A DNA stretch of 64,000 nucleotides from Burkholderia lata (GCF_902499335.1 NZ_CABVQK010000015.1:1-64000), one strand, 5' to 3'. Counted from the stretch's first letter, positions 8,268 through 18,152 are shown. Program-made: numbers and translations. The notes: a model not told the origin generated them from the sequence alone.

Positions 8268-10298
8268 TCAATCCTGGCGATCGCGCAGGAAGCCGTCGTG
8301 CGCGCCCGCCGTCTCCGCGATCGTTCTCAGCAACACCGCACCGCGCAGCAGCGCGCGGCCGTCGTCGCTGTCGACCTCGGTCACGCGCCGCAGCAGCACG
8401 CGGGCCGCCGCGTTGCAGGCGCGCTCGAGCCGGACGAAATCCGCTTGCCCGACCCGCCCTCGCACCAACGCGACCGCACGCCGCGCCGCCGGCTCGCGCG
8501 TCGCCACTTCGGCCAGCGCAAGCAGGTTGTCGCCGATCGTCCAGGCCGCGAGCAGATCGCGCAGGTCGCGTTCGATGAGGCTGGGCGGTAGATGCCCCGC
8601 GAACCCGAGTTCACGCCCGAGACGGTCGGCCGTGCGGCTCAGCCACGCGCTCGCCCGCCACGCCCGCGGATTGCGCGCGATGCGCGCCAGGTCGTCGCGC
8701 ACCGCGCGATGCAGGCGCCGCCGGCTCGTGCCGGGATCACCGGGAAACACGAGCGCGAACACCAGCGCCCCGAACGCAATGCCAAGCAGCGTGGCGAGCG
8801 CCGAATTGAGAAACGCGGCGTCGCCGATACGCGCCGTATTGTCCGGCGACGTGAAATTCCAGAAGAAGATCGAGAAGCCGCTGCCGATGCCGGCCGTACG
8901 CGGATTGCGCATTGCGATGCCCGTGCCGATCAAGAACACGCCGAGGATGTACGCGAGCATCTCGAAGCCCGACACCGCCGGCAGCAGCACGAAATTGCAG
9001 AGCGCGCCCGCGACCGCCGCGCAGGCCGCCCCTTTCAGGAAGCCGACGGTGGCGCCCACCGAGTTCGGGCGCGTCGAGAACAGCGCGCAGACCACGCCCG
9101 TGATCGCGACGAACCCGGCGCCCGACGGCCACGCGGTGACGATCCAGAGCGCCGAGGCGACCAGCACCGCGATAAATGCGCGAATCCCGTTGTGCCACGC
9201 GAGCACCGGATCGTGGTGAAACGCATAGCGCACGCGTGACGCCGGCGGATTCGGCCGGTCCAGCTGTGCCTTGCCCGCATAGGCGGCGTCGAACCCGGCC
9301 AGCAGCGCCGCCAGCCGGTCGAGCGTGAGCAGGCGCGACGGGTCCGAGCCGGTCGGGTCCGCGGCCTCGGCGCGCACTGCATCGTCCACGCGCGCCCGCA
9401 GTTCGGTCAACTCGGATCCCGCTTCGCCCGCCGCCGCCACGCCATCGAGCACCTGCGCGGCATCGGCGACCAGCGGATCCGGCGTGCCGCCGCTGCGCGC
9501 CGCGTGCTCGTGCAGCGCCTGCCCGGCAGCCTGCGCGGACAGCACGCCCAGCACCGCCGTACGCAGATGGCCGATCGCGTTGCGCACCGGCGGAGCGCCA
9601 GCGGCAGCATATTCGGCCGCCGTGTCGAGTTCGAGGGCGTCCGCGAACAGCCGGTGCACGGCCGCCCCGTTCGCCTCGCGGCGCAGCGCGCCCGCGCCGA
9701 CGGCCACCGCGCGGTCGAGATAGCGCGCAAGCCGCGTGCGGACGTCAGCCAGCGGCGAACCCGGCGCGAACACCGTCTCGAACGCCGCGCCGCACAGGAT
9801 GCCGACCACCACGTACAGGAATCGCGCGGTCGCGATGTCGAATGCGTGCAGCGGCGCGGAAACGGCATCCATCGCAATGATCGCCGCCGTATAACCCGCA
9901 AGCACGGCCGCATATGCGCGGAAATTGCGCAGGAAGGTCGCGACACCCGCGCACAGGCCGATCCACGCGGCGAGCGCCGGCAGGAACAGCTCGGGCGTCT
10001 GCGCGAACGCACCGGTCAGCATGAGCGCGACGGCCGCGCCGATCGCGGTGCCGAGAATCCGGTACTGGCTCTTCGACAAACCCATCCCGCGACTGCCCTG
10101 CGCGACGATCCATACGGTCGACGCGGCCCATTTCGGGTCGTCGAGATTCATCCGGAAGGCGATGTAGAGCGCGAGGAGCGACGCGGCCGTGTTGCGCAAC
10201 GCGAAGCCGAGGGCGCCGGGCGGCAGCGTGGGCCGGGCGTCGCGCAGCGCGGTGCGCACGGCCGCGAGCGGCGGGAGATGGGGCAAGGCGAATTTCAT
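8268..10298 (-). CDS. FUSC-family inner-membrane exporter
   Basis: A 676-residue protein of the fusaric acid resistance/AaeB-like FUSC family. These proteins export aromatic acids and other small toxic compounds, usually with membrane-fusion partners. Two hydrophobic bundles, about residues 30-180 and 370-510, are each followed by a cytosolic helical region (185-345 and 520-676), which is the standard two-repeat layout. No membrane-fusion or outer-membrane partner lies beside it. It is transcribed divergently from the LysR gene at 10444. The 145-base gap contains an imperfect dyad (TTAT-N13-ATAA at 10353-10373), so LysR control is plausible. The substrate is unknown. Confidence 0.88.
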   Translation of the reverse strand: MKFALPHLPPLAAVRTALRDARPTLPPGALGFALRNTAASLLALYIAFRMNLDDPKWAASTVWIVAQGSRGMGLSKSQYRILGTAIGAAVALMLTGAFAQTPELFLPALAAWIGLCAGVATFLRNFRAYAAVLAGYTAAIIAMDAVSAPLHAFDIATARFLYVVVGILCGAAFETVFAPGSPLADVRTRLARYLDRAVAVGAGALRREANGAAVHRLFADALELDTAAEYAAAGAPPVRNAIGHLRTAVLGVLSAQAAGQALHEHAARSGGTPDPLVADAAQVLDGVAAAGEAGSELTELRARVDDAVRAEAADPTGSDPSRLLTLDRLAALLAGFDAAYAGKAQLDRPNPPASRVRYAFHHDPVLAWHNGIRAFIAVLVASALWIVTAWPSGAGFVAITGVVCALFSTRPNSVGATVGFLKGAACAAVAGALCNFVLLPAVSGFEMLAYILGVFLIGTGIAMRNPRTAGIGSGFSIFFWNFTSPDNTARIGDAAFLNSALATLLGIAFGALVFALVFPGDPGTSRRRLHRAVRDDLARIARNPRAWRASAWLSRTADRLGRELGFAGHLPPSLIERDLRDLLAAWTIGDNLLALAEVATREPAARRAVALVRGRVGQADFVRLERACNAAARVLLRRVTEVDSDDGRALLRGAVLLRTIAETAGAHDGFLRDRQD

Positions 10299-10443
10299 GC
10301 GGCGAGCATACGGGGGCGCACGGCCGCCACTAAGAGGCGCGGACAGGATGCGTTATTGCGCCGGGCAGGATAATCGCCGCCGCACGAAGCGATTCGGCCG
10401 GCGCAGGTAAGATGCGCGCAGGTCGAACACTGAAGCACCCCGT

Positions 10444-11346
10444 ATGGACTTCGAAAGCATCCGGATATTCCTGCGTGTAGTTGAACGCGGCAACTTCACC
10501 GCCGCCGCCACGCACCTCGACATGCCGCTCAGCCGCGTGAGCCGCAAGATCAAGCAGCTCGAGGACGATCTCGGCGTCCAGCTGCTGTACCGCACCACGC
10601 GCCGCGTTTCCGTCACCGAGGCCGGGCGCGACTACTACGAGCGCTGCCTGCGCGCCGAGGACATCCTGCTCGACGCGGACCGCCAGGCCCGCGCGCTGCG
10701 CACGGCGCCGGAGGGCATGCTGCGCGTGCTGGTGCCCTACTCGATCGGCCTGTTCGAGCTGGAGCCGGCGCTCGCCGAGTTTCGCCGGCGCTACCCGCTC
10801 GTCCAGCTCGTGCTGATCTACGACAACAACCCGCTCGACCTCGTCGAGCACGGCTTCGACGTGGCGCTGCGCGCGGGCGTGCTGACCGACTCCAGCTACA
10901 TCGCGCGCTCGCTCGGCTGGTCGCAGGCGAAGCTCGCCGCGAGCCCCGCCTATCTCGACCGCGCCGGCCGGCCCGCCGCGCCGCAGGATCTCGCGCAGCA
11001 CGACCTGCTGCTCGTCGGCCGTGACGCGCCCGGCCTGACGCTGCGGCTCACCAATGCGGCCGGTGAAGTGGCCGACGTACCGGTGCGGCCGGTGCTGATC
11101 ACCAACGAATCGGTGACGGTGCTGCGCCAGGCCGCGAGCGGCGGCGGCATCGCACTGGTCTCGACGCACTACACGGCCCGCCGGCTCGAACGAAACGAGC
11201 TCGAAATCGTGCTGCCCGACTGGCACCGGACCGACGACGTCGAGCTGCACGTGCTGTATCCGCGGCGCGCGACCCTCGACAGCAAGGTGCGCGCGTTCGT
11301 CGAATTCCTCGCGGAAGTATTCGACGATTGGCGAACCGCACCATAA
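10444..11346 (+). CDS. LysR-family transcriptional regulator
   Basis: A 300-residue LysR regulator. The winged helix-turn-helix is at residues 1-60 (FDSIRIFLRV-type start, then NFTAAATHLDMPLSRVSRKI). The segment RTTRRVSVTEAGRDYYERC is typical of the CrgA/DsdC-like branch. The remainder is the periplasmic-binding-type effector domain. It is divergent from the FUSC exporter and lies 410 bases upstream of a DHA2 exporter, so either pump could be its target. The effector cannot be read from sequence. Confidence 0.9.
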   Translation: MDFESIRIFLRVVERGNFTAAATHLDMPLSRVSRKIKQLEDDLGVQLLYRTTRRVSVTEAGRDYYERCLRAEDILLDADRQARALRTAPEGMLRVLVPYSIGLFELEPALAEFRRRYPLVQLVLIYDNNPLDLVEHGFDVALRAGVLTDSSYIARSLGWSQAKLAASPAYLDRAGRPAAPQDLAQHDLLLVGRDAPGLTLRLTNAAGEVADVPVRPVLITNESVTVLRQAASGGGIALVSTHYTARRLERNELEIVLPDWHRTDDVELHVLYPRRATLDSKVRAFVEFLAEVFDDWRTAP

Positions 11347-11755
11347 CCGGCACGGTTCGCACACCGATTATTGCAGCAAGCGAAATCGATTAATGAGCCG
11401 GCCCGTGTTGATGGCGGCTCGCCACATCGTTAGCCTGTCGCGATGCAAAACCATTCCACACGCGACGGCAGCCGCCTGAGCGCTGCCCGCAGGCGCGTCA
11501 CGCGCGTCCCGCCTTCCTGACCGGCCGCATCCCGCCTTGCGAAGCCCGCCACGGCTTCGTGCATCCGATCGAGCAGCACGTCGCACGCGTCGACCCCACG
11601 TAGCGGGCCGCGTCGCGCGCGCCGTGTGCCCCCTTCCATTCAGCAGCCGCGCCGTGCGTGCGTCGCGTTCGCGCGCGCGGCCGCGTGCGGCAGCGCGTGC
11701 CCGCCGCAACGGGCCGCATCCGTTCCGCACCTTTCGCCCCTTACGCAGGAAGCCC
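11347..11755. other. Intergenic region upstream of the DHA2 exporter
   Basis: About 410 bases of very GC-rich sequence. Open frames exist on both strands because stops are rare at this GC. A minus-strand frame (11430-11639) looks slightly protein-like but has no ribosome site. It presumably holds the exporter promoter; no clear -35/-10 pair or hairpin stands out. Confidence 0.4.
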
Positions 11756-13315
11756 ATGTCCTCTCCGTCATCTTCAGCCCCGCTATCGGGCGGCCGCCTC
11801 GCGATCGGCACGATCGCGGTATCGCTCGCGATGTTCATGAACGTGCTCGACTCGTCGATCGCGAACGTCGCCATTCCGACGATCTCGGGCGACCTCGGCG
11901 TGTCGGTCGACGAAGGCACGTGGGTCATCACGATCTTCGCGGCCGCGAACGCGGTATCGATTCCGTTGACCGGCTGGCTCACGCAACGCTTCGGTCAGGT
12001 GCGCCTGTTCGTCACGTCGATCCTGCTGTTCGTGTTCGCGTCGTGGCTGTGCGGGATCGCGCCGAACCTGCCGACGCTGCTCGCCGCGCGGATCCTGCAG
12101 GGCGCGGTCGCCGGGCCGCTCGCGCCGCTGTCGCAGGCGCTGCTGCTCGGTGCGTGGCCGCGGCAGAAATCGTCGAGCGCGCTGGCGCTGTGGTCGATGA
12201 CGGCGCTCGTCGGCCCGATCGCGGGGCCGTCGCTCGGCGGCTGGATCACGTACGACTACAACTGGTCGTGGATCTTCTACATCAACATCCCGGTCGGCTT
12301 CTTCGCGGCCGCCGTCACGTGGATCGTGTTCCGCGACCGCGAATCAGCCACGAAACGCATGCCGATCGATACAGTCGGCTTGCTGCTGCTCGTGCTGTGG
12401 GTCGCATCGCTGCAAATCATGCTCGACAAGGGCAAGGATCTCGACTGGTTCAACTCCCCCGTGGTCGTCGCGCTCGGCATCGTCGCACTGATCGGCTTCG
12501 CGTTCTTTCTCGTGTGGGAGCTTTACGAAGCCAACCCGATCGTCGACCTGCGCCTGTTCACTCAGCGCAATTTCGCGGGCGGTACGATCGCGATCTCGGT
12601 CGCGTACGGGATGTTCTTCGGCACGCTGGTGCTGCTGCCGCAGTGGATGCAGGGCTATCTCGGCTACCGCGCGGTCGATTCGGGGCTCGCCACCGCGCCG
12701 CTCGGGCTGTTCGCGATCCTGCTTACGCCGGTCATGGGGCGCCTGCTGCCGCGCACAGACCCGCGCTACATCGCGACGCTCGCGTTCGTCGGCTTCGCGG
12801 TCGTGTTCATGATGCGCACGACCTTCTACACCGACGTGTCGCGCTGGGATCTCGTGCTGCCGACGCTGCTGCAGGGCATCCCGATGGCGATGTTCTTCGT
12901 GCCGCTGACGTCGATCATCCTGTCCGGGCTGCCGCCGGAAAAGATCCCCGCCGCCGCCGGCCTGTCGAATTTTGGCCGCACGTTCTGCGGCGCGGTGGGC
13001 ACGTCGCTGATCAGCAACGCGTGGAACGACCGCACGATCCTGCATCACGCGCGGCTCACCGAACAGGCGAGCGTCACCAACCCGACTTTTGCGCAGCACG
13101 TCGACACGACGCGTTCGCTGCTGCACCTGGGCCCCGATTCGGCGCTCGCGTTCTTCAACGCATCGGTCGATTCGCAGGCAGCCGTGATGGGGTTGAACGA
13201 CATCTTCTACGTGTCGGCGATCATCTTCATCGCGATCATTCCGCTGATCTGGATCACGAAACCGGCGCGCTCGGGCGGCGGCGATGCCGATGCGGCGGCG
13301 GCCGGCGCGCATTGA
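11756..13315 (+). CDS. DHA2-family (EmrB/QacA) MFS drug exporter
   Basis: A 519-residue, 14-helix proton-driven exporter of the EmrB/QacA subfamily. The N-terminus carries the family signature MFMNVLDSSIANVAIPTI. Motif A-like and motif C-like regions follow (GWLTQRFGQVRLF; LVGPIAGPSLGGWI). The ATG at 11756 is preceded by AGGAAG at good spacing; the frame is open further upstream but with low-complexity Arg-rich sequence. No EmrA-type adaptor is next to it. It may act with the FUSC/LysR pair upstream in efflux of toxic aromatics, which is inference from proximity. Confidence 0.92.
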   Translation: MSSPSSSAPLSGGRLAIGTIAVSLAMFMNVLDSSIANVAIPTISGDLGVSVDEGTWVITIFAAANAVSIPLTGWLTQRFGQVRLFVTSILLFVFASWLCGIAPNLPTLLAARILQGAVAGPLAPLSQALLLGAWPRQKSSSALALWSMTALVGPIAGPSLGGWITYDYNWSWIFYINIPVGFFAAAVTWIVFRDRESATKRMPIDTVGLLLLVLWVASLQIMLDKGKDLDWFNSPVVVALGIVALIGFAFFLVWELYEANPIVDLRLFTQRNFAGGTIAISVAYGMFFGTLVLLPQWMQGYLGYRAVDSGLATAPLGLFAILLTPVMGRLLPRTDPRYIATLAFVGFAVVFMMRTTFYTDVSRWDLVLPTLLQGIPMAMFFVPLTSIILSGLPPEKIPAAAGLSNFGRTFCGAVGTSLISNAWNDRTILHHARLTEQASVTNPTFAQHVDTTRSLLHLGPDSALAFFNASVDSQAAVMGLNDIFYVSAIIFIAIIPLIWITKPARSGGGDADAAAAGAH

Positions 13316-13490
13316 TCCGCATGCGTGACGGCCGGGCCCCGTGCCGCACACGCCGGGGCCCGCGCCGCAACCCGCAGACGTAATAAAGACTTGCAATCGA
13401 TACAGGCAGAAACGTCAACAGCTGGTGCCCCCTCCGCGTTTTTTGGACAAGCGCCCACGATCCGGGCGCGCAACGACAGGAGAAAACACC

Positions 13491-13820
13491 ATGCGAGCCC
13501 TTACCCGCCATCTCGCGATTGCCGCCACCCTGATGTCGGTGCTGACCGGCACCGCGTTCGCCGAGACGCCGTGGCAACAAGCGCATCCGCGCCGCGAAGA
13601 GGTCAACCAGCGCCTCGCAAACCAGAATCGCCGGATCCATCACGAAGTGAAGGAAGGCGAGATGTCGCACGCCCAGGCCGCGCGCCTGCATCGTGACGAC
13701 CGCAAGATCCGCCAGGAAGAGCGGGACATGGCTGCGCAGGATCACAGCCACATCACGAAGAGCGAAAAGCACGTGCTGAACCAGCAGGAAAACGCGGTCA
13801 GCCACCAGATCGGCCAATAA
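13491..13820 (+). CDS. Small secreted His/Arg/Glu-rich helical protein
   Basis: A 109-residue protein with a clear Sec signal peptide (residues 1-23, cleavage after TAFA before ETPWQ). The mature part is highly charged and helical, rich in His, Arg, Glu and Gln (EVNQRLANQNRRIHHEVKEG, HAQAARLHRDDRKIRQEERD). AGGAGA precedes the ATG. This type of short periplasmic protein is common in Burkholderia but has no assigned role that I know. It stands alone between the exporter and a small lipoprotein. Confidence 0.8.
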   Translation: MRALTRHLAIAATLMSVLTGTAFAETPWQQAHPRREEVNQRLANQNRRIHHEVKEGEMSHAQAARLHRDDRKIRQEERDMAAQDHSHITKSEKHVLNQQENAVSHQIGQ

Positions 13821-14077
13821 GATCGACAACACCGGCAAGTGCCCATTCGCCATTACCTGAAACGCCCGCTGCCGCCGCCCGGCAGCGGGTGCTTGTTGTG
13901 TATCGAATCGTTTCAACGCGCCAACGGCTTCAAATGCTGCGGGTATACTCCACCGTCAGCCGCCTGTCGCATCGTCGTCCGTCAAAAACGGCCCGATTCC
14001 GGGCGGTTTCGTCGCGAAGCTTCGCGATTCGCCTACCCCGCGCCCCAGCCTCGATACGAGACACCCGACGCCCCATC

Positions 14078-14413
14078 ATGAAACGATTCCTGCTGCTCCT
14101 TCCCGCCGCCCTGCTCGCCGCCTGCGGTTCCGCTCCCTCGTCCGACTCGGCCAGTTCGTCCGGCGCAGCGCCGATGATCTACGTGTCGTCGCAACGTCCG
14201 GCCCATGCGATCGCCAACTGCCTCGACAGCCGCCTGTCGGGCACCGAGCAATCGCAGCACAACGGCGTGACCGACATCGCCGTCGGTTCGAACTCGTACT
14301 TCGTCACGCTGACGCCGTCGGGCAACGGTTCGGTCATCAAGGTCGTACGCGGCTCGGGCAACGAGCCGGCCGAGGAAGCGATGCGCTTCGCGATCGCGCG
14401 CTGCGCGATCTGA
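14078..14413 (+). CDS. Small lipoprotein
   Basis: A 111-residue protein with a short lipoprotein signal (lipobox LLAAC, lipidated Cys at residue 16). A Ser/Ala-rich linker follows, then a compact domain (AHAIANCLDSRLSG ... VTDIAVGSNSYFVTLTPSG ... EEAMRFAIARCAI) with two further cysteines that could form a disulfide. The function is unknown. A GC-rich hairpin at 14429-14446, just after the stop, could end transcription, though no T-run follows it. Confidence 0.75.
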   Translation: MKRFLLLLPAALLAACGSAPSSDSASSSGAAPMIYVSSQRPAHAIANCLDSRLSGTEQSQHNGVTDIAVGSNSYFVTLTPSGNGSVIKVVRGSGNEPAEEAMRFAIARCAI

Positions 14414-14549
14414 TCCGAACCTGCCGATGCCGGGCGCCCGCCCGGCTCGCTCCCGCGCGCCGCCCCGCCGGCGCACGAGCCGAATATTTTCATCCGGATG
14501 GCCCTCGATGAGAGAATCGCACCCACGATTCCCTTTCAACGGAGCCCGC

Positions 14550-16139
14550 ATGAAGCACCTGCTGTCCCGCCTGTTCGTCAGCGCCGCGCTCGTCGCGCTT
14601 GTTCCGGCGCTGCCGGCGCAGGCGGCCACGCCGCCCGGCATCTTCGTCGTCGCCACGCAGCTCGGCGAATTCACGACCCTCGACCCGAGCGGGATTTACG
14701 AGCTGGTGCCGTCCGAATACGTCGCGAACACCTACGAACGTCTGGTGCGCGTCGACCTGAAGGACCCGACGCGCTTCGACGGGCAGATCGCGCAATCGTG
14801 GACGGTCGGCGCCGACGGCGTGACCTACACGTTCAAGCTGCGCCCCGGCCTCACGTTCCATTCCGGAAACCCGGTGACCGCCGACGACGTCGCGTGGTCG
14901 CTGCAGCGCACCATCCTGCTCGACAAGGGGCCGGCCGGCGTGCTCGCCGATCTCGGCCTCACGAAGGCGAACGTGACGCAGAAGGTGCGCGTGGTCGATC
15001 CGCAGACCGTCGTACTCGAAACCGACCGCAAGTACGCGCCGAGCTTCGTGCTCAACGTGCTGAGCGCGTGCCCGGCATCGGTCTTCGACAAGAAGCTGCT
15101 GCTGTCGCACCAGCAGGGCAACGATTTCGGCAGCGGCTGGCTCCGCACCAACGATGCGGGCTCTGGCCCGTACCAGCTCGTCAAGTGGACGCCGAACGAG
15201 AACATCGTGCTGCAGCGTTTCGACAAGTACCGCACGCCGTACCCGATGAAGCGCATCGTGCTGCGTCACGTGCCCGAAGCGTCCGCGCAACGGCTGCTGC
15301 TGGAGAACGGCGACGCCGACGCCGCGCGCAACCTGAGCCCCGACAGCCTCGCCGCGCTGACGAAGGCCGGCAAGATCAAGGTCGCGTCGTGGCCGGTGTC
15401 CGCGCTGCTGTACCTGAGCCTGAACACGAAGAACCCGAATCTCGCGAAACCCGAGGTGCAGCAGGCGATGAAATGGCTCGTCGACTATGACGGCATCCAG
15501 CGCAACATCGTCAGCACGACCTACAAGGTGCATCAGACCTTCCTGCCCGAAGGCTTCCTCGGCACGTCGAACGCGCGGCCGTACAAGCAGGACGTCGCGA
15601 AGGCGAAGGCGCTGCTCGCCAAGGCCGGCTTCCCGAACGGCTTCGACGTGACGATGGACATGCCGAACGACTATCCGTACCTCGAGATCGCGCAGGCGCT
15701 GCAGGCAAACTTCGCGCAGGGCGGCATCCGCGTGAAGCTGATTCCGGGCGATGCGAAGCAGGCGATCGGCAAGTATCGCGCGCGCCAGCACGACATCTTC
15801 ATCGGCGAATGGTCGCCCGACTACATGGACCCGAACAGCAATGCGCGCGGCTTCGCGTGGAATCCGGACAACTCCGACCAGTCGCCGACGAAGATGCTCG
15901 CGTGGCGCAACAGCTGGGACATTCCGCAACTGACGAAGGACACCGAGGCCGCGCTCGTCGAGCCGTCGCCCGCGAAGCGCGCGCAGCGTTACGAAGCGCT
16001 GCAGAAGGCCGTGCTCGCGAACTCGCCGTTCATCATCATGTTCGAGAAGGTCGTGCAGGTCGCGACGCGCCCCGGCGTGACCGGGCCGGAAATCGGGCCG
16101 ATCAACGATCTCGTGTCATACCGCACGCTCGCGAAGTAA
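14550..16139 (+). CDS. Periplasmic dipeptide-type ABC substrate-binding protein (orphan DdpA paralogue)
   Basis: A 529-residue class C (SBP_bac_5) binding protein with a Sec signal (cleavage near QAA before TPPG). Family landmarks include FKLRPGLTFHSGNPVTADDV and the IYELVPSEYVANTYERLV opening. It aligns along its full length with the DdpA-like protein at 22919 and by eye is about two-thirds identical. No permease or ATPase genes adjoin it, so it probably feeds the DdpBCDF transporter 8 kb downstream with a related peptide; this is inference. The start at 14550 is set by the signal peptide and a GGAG upstream. Confidence 0.88.
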   Translation: MKHLLSRLFVSAALVALVPALPAQAATPPGIFVVATQLGEFTTLDPSGIYELVPSEYVANTYERLVRVDLKDPTRFDGQIAQSWTVGADGVTYTFKLRPGLTFHSGNPVTADDVAWSLQRTILLDKGPAGVLADLGLTKANVTQKVRVVDPQTVVLETDRKYAPSFVLNVLSACPASVFDKKLLLSHQQGNDFGSGWLRTNDAGSGPYQLVKWTPNENIVLQRFDKYRTPYPMKRIVLRHVPEASAQRLLLENGDADAARNLSPDSLAALTKAGKIKVASWPVSALLYLSLNTKNPNLAKPEVQQAMKWLVDYDGIQRNIVSTTYKVHQTFLPEGFLGTSNARPYKQDVAKAKALLAKAGFPNGFDVTMDMPNDYPYLEIAQALQANFAQGGIRVKLIPGDAKQAIGKYRARQHDIFIGEWSPDYMDPNSNARGFAWNPDNSDQSPTKMLAWRNSWDIPQLTKDTEAALVEPSPAKRAQRYEALQKAVLANSPFIIMFEKVVQVATRPGVTGPEIGPINDLVSYRTLAK

Positions 16140-16148
16140 TCGCGGCTG

Positions 16149-16178
16149 CCCGCGCGGCCGGCCATGCCGGCGCGCGGG
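16149..16178 (+). terminator. Strong hairpin after the orphan binding-protein gene
   Basis: A 13-14 bp GC-rich inverted repeat (CCCGCGCG then GCCGGC, mirrored) with a CAT loop, ten bases after the stop. No T-run follows, so it may work as an intrinsic terminator only weakly or protect the 3' end. Confidence 0.45.
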
Positions 16179-16309
16179 TAATCGCCGCTACCGTTGCGCC
16201 GGCGCTGTGCCGTGCGGCGGCCGGCGATCTACAATGGCCGGCACCGCGAGGGCCGGCTGGTCCCGGCGACGGCACCCACCACCGAATTCGCTTCGAGAAG
16301 GAAAACAGG

Positions 16310-16852
16310 ATGCGCACGCTCCAACAACTGAGAATGGAATTCCTGCAGTACAAGATCGAACCGATCGGCTGGCTCGGCGACAGCCCTTCCCGCTTCGACT
16401 TTTATACGGAAACGGCGATCGGCTGCGACTCCATCCTCGAGCTCGGCGTGTTTACCGGGCTGACCACGACGGCCTTCATGCTCGCGCAACCGAAGCGCCT
16501 CGTGTCGGTCGACATCTCCGACGAGCACTTCCACATCCGGCGCGAACTGGAGCAGGCCGCGAAAGACCTGTCGGTCGACTTCGAATTCAGGATCGCCGAC
16601 GATCTTGCGATGGAGCCGCTGGCATCCGATCTGCTGTTCATCGACACCACGCATACGTACGATCAGACGCTCGCCGAACTGAACCGCTTCGGCCCGCTGG
16701 CACGCAAGAAGATCGTGCTGCACGACATGACCACGGCCGGCGTGTACCAGGCGGTGTTCCAATGGCTGTGGGACAACAAGCAGTTTCATATTACGTATCA
16801 CGACAGCCGCGGCTGCGGCGCGGTCGTCTGCGAGCGCCACGTCGGCTACTGA
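16310..16852 (+). CDS. Class I SAM-dependent methyltransferase
   Basis: A 180-residue protein with a Rossmann methyltransferase core. The SAM-binding motif is ILELGVFTGLTT (about residues 43-54). The acidic residue at the end of strand 2 is in LVSVDISDEHF. The later strand is DLLFIDTTHTYDQ, and HD occurs in KKIVLHDMT. Similar proteins are annotated as class I methyltransferases near glycan and rhamnan genes. An AGGAAAACAGG stretch precedes the ATG. The next gene, a glycosyltransferase-like protein, begins 27 bases downstream on the same strand, so the two are likely one operon acting on a saccharide. The acceptor is unknown. Confidence 0.75.
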   Translation: MRTLQQLRMEFLQYKIEPIGWLGDSPSRFDFYTETAIGCDSILELGVFTGLTTTAFMLAQPKRLVSVDISDEHFHIRRELEQAAKDLSVDFEFRIADDLAMEPLASDLLFIDTTHTYDQTLAELNRFGPLARKKIVLHDMTTAGVYQAVFQWLWDNKQFHITYHDSRGCGAVVCERHVGY

Positions 16853-16879
16853 GCCGGGCTCACACACCGGGGAAAGAAC

Positions 16880-18133
16880 ATGCATTCGAGCGAGCACGCA
16901 GTCTGCGTGGCGATCAACGACAACAACCGCGCCTGGTATGAAATGCTCGTGCCGTTCCTGTTGTCGCTGCGGCACACCGGCTACAACGGCCGGATCGCGG
17001 TGATCGGCTACGGGCTCTCCGAACGCAAGCGGCAGATCCTCGCGAGCCAGTCGGTCGACGTGATCGAAGCGTCGGGCGAGTATGCGCTGCCGGTCGGCCG
17101 CTTCATCGAGGCCGCCGAGTATTGCGCACGCAACCCGCAGATCCGCAAGCTCGCGCTGTACGACGCCGACATCTGGTTCTGCGCACCGGGGTTCGACCTG
17201 TTCTCGCAGATCACCGACGACCGGATCCACGCCTGCCCCGACCCGCTGTTCTGCACGTTCGTCGTCACGCCGCTGATCGGCGAACGGCGCGACCATCACT
17301 GGCGCCTCGTCGTCGACGAAGTCTCCGCACGCCACGGCGGCGCGTTGCAGGCCGGGCTCGTTGCCGGGACCACCGACGCGTGGGCACGCTACGCCGGCCA
17401 CCTGCGCGACTGCATCGCCCGCATCGGCACCGATTTCCAGGAATGCTTCGGGATCGATACGACGTTCCTGCACCTGTGGAGCGCACAGGGCGAAACGGCG
17501 CTGCTCGATCCGGCCCAGAACTTCGTCAGCAAGTACGGCATTCACGAAGCGTTCGACGCGAGCAACGGCACGACGACGCTCCGGTATCACGACGAGCCGA
17601 TCCGCGCGCTGCACATGACCGGCGATATCCGCTTCCTCGACCGGTGGCGCTACTACGCGAACCACGTCGACGCCGCGCTGCGCGACGGCGTGCCGTTCGC
17701 GCTGTCTGACGGCACGCCGTCCCGATCCGACGCAGTCGCCGCGCGCGTCGCGGCGACCGGCTACGTGCAATCGGCCGGGCTGACCGTTTCGTCCGCCGCG
17801 ATCGAGGCGAACGCGGGCGCCTACCTGCAGGCGATCGACGAACCGGGCGGCACGATGCTCGTCGGCAGCGGCAACCACGAAGTCGTGTTCACCGCGACCC
17901 GCGACATCGCGCGGCTGAACGTCTATGTCACGCATCCCTCCGGCTCGCCGTCGCCGCTGCTGTGCGAAGTGCTGGTCGACGGGCAGGCGCAGCGCAAAGG
18001 CACCGAACTGATGGCGCATTTCTGGTATCAGGTCGCGGCCGGCGCCGTCATCACGCTGCGCTCGACGAGCCTCGGCGGCCAGCAGTGCAATGCGATCTGG
18101 CGGCTGCGCGAGGCGCCGGACATGCAGCAGTAG
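16880..18133 (+). CDS. Nucleotide-diphospho-sugar transferase-like protein with C-terminal beta domain
   Basis: A 417-residue protein. Residues 1-270 look like a GT-A glycosyltransferase fold, with the likely metal/nucleotide motif DAD at 95-97 (LALYDADIWF) and a later HMTGD motif. Residues 290-417 form a beta-rich domain (SSAAIEANAGAYLQAIDEPG ... NVYVTHPSGSPSP) that may bind carbohydrate. There is no signal peptide or membrane segment. It follows a methyltransferase gene by 27 bases. The pair could modify a surface glycan or small glycoconjugate; donor and acceptor are not deducible. Confidence 0.65.
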   Translation: MHSSEHAVCVAINDNNRAWYEMLVPFLLSLRHTGYNGRIAVIGYGLSERKRQILASQSVDVIEASGEYALPVGRFIEAAEYCARNPQIRKLALYDADIWFCAPGFDLFSQITDDRIHACPDPLFCTFVVTPLIGERRDHHWRLVVDEVSARHGGALQAGLVAGTTDAWARYAGHLRDCIARIGTDFQECFGIDTTFLHLWSAQGETALLDPAQNFVSKYGIHEAFDASNGTTTLRYHDEPIRALHMTGDIRFLDRWRYYANHVDAALRDGVPFALSDGTPSRSDAVAARVAATGYVQSAGLTVSSAAIEANAGAYLQAIDEPGGTMLVGSGNHEVVFTATRDIARLNVYVTHPSGSPSPLLCEVLVDGQAQRKGTELMAHFWYQVAAGAVITLRSTSLGGQQCNAIWRLREAPDMQQ

Positions 18134-18152
18134 GCTGCCGGCCCGCTGCCGT

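Noticed and set aside
8014..9239. Long open plus-strand frames of Arg/Ala-rich sequence
   Set aside because: They run antisense to the FUSC gene; composition is low in complexity and typical of the opposite strand of a GC-rich gene.
11430..11639. Minus-strand 69-residue frame before the DHA2 exporter
   Set aside because: No ribosome site, no hydrophobic or domain pattern; left as intergenic.
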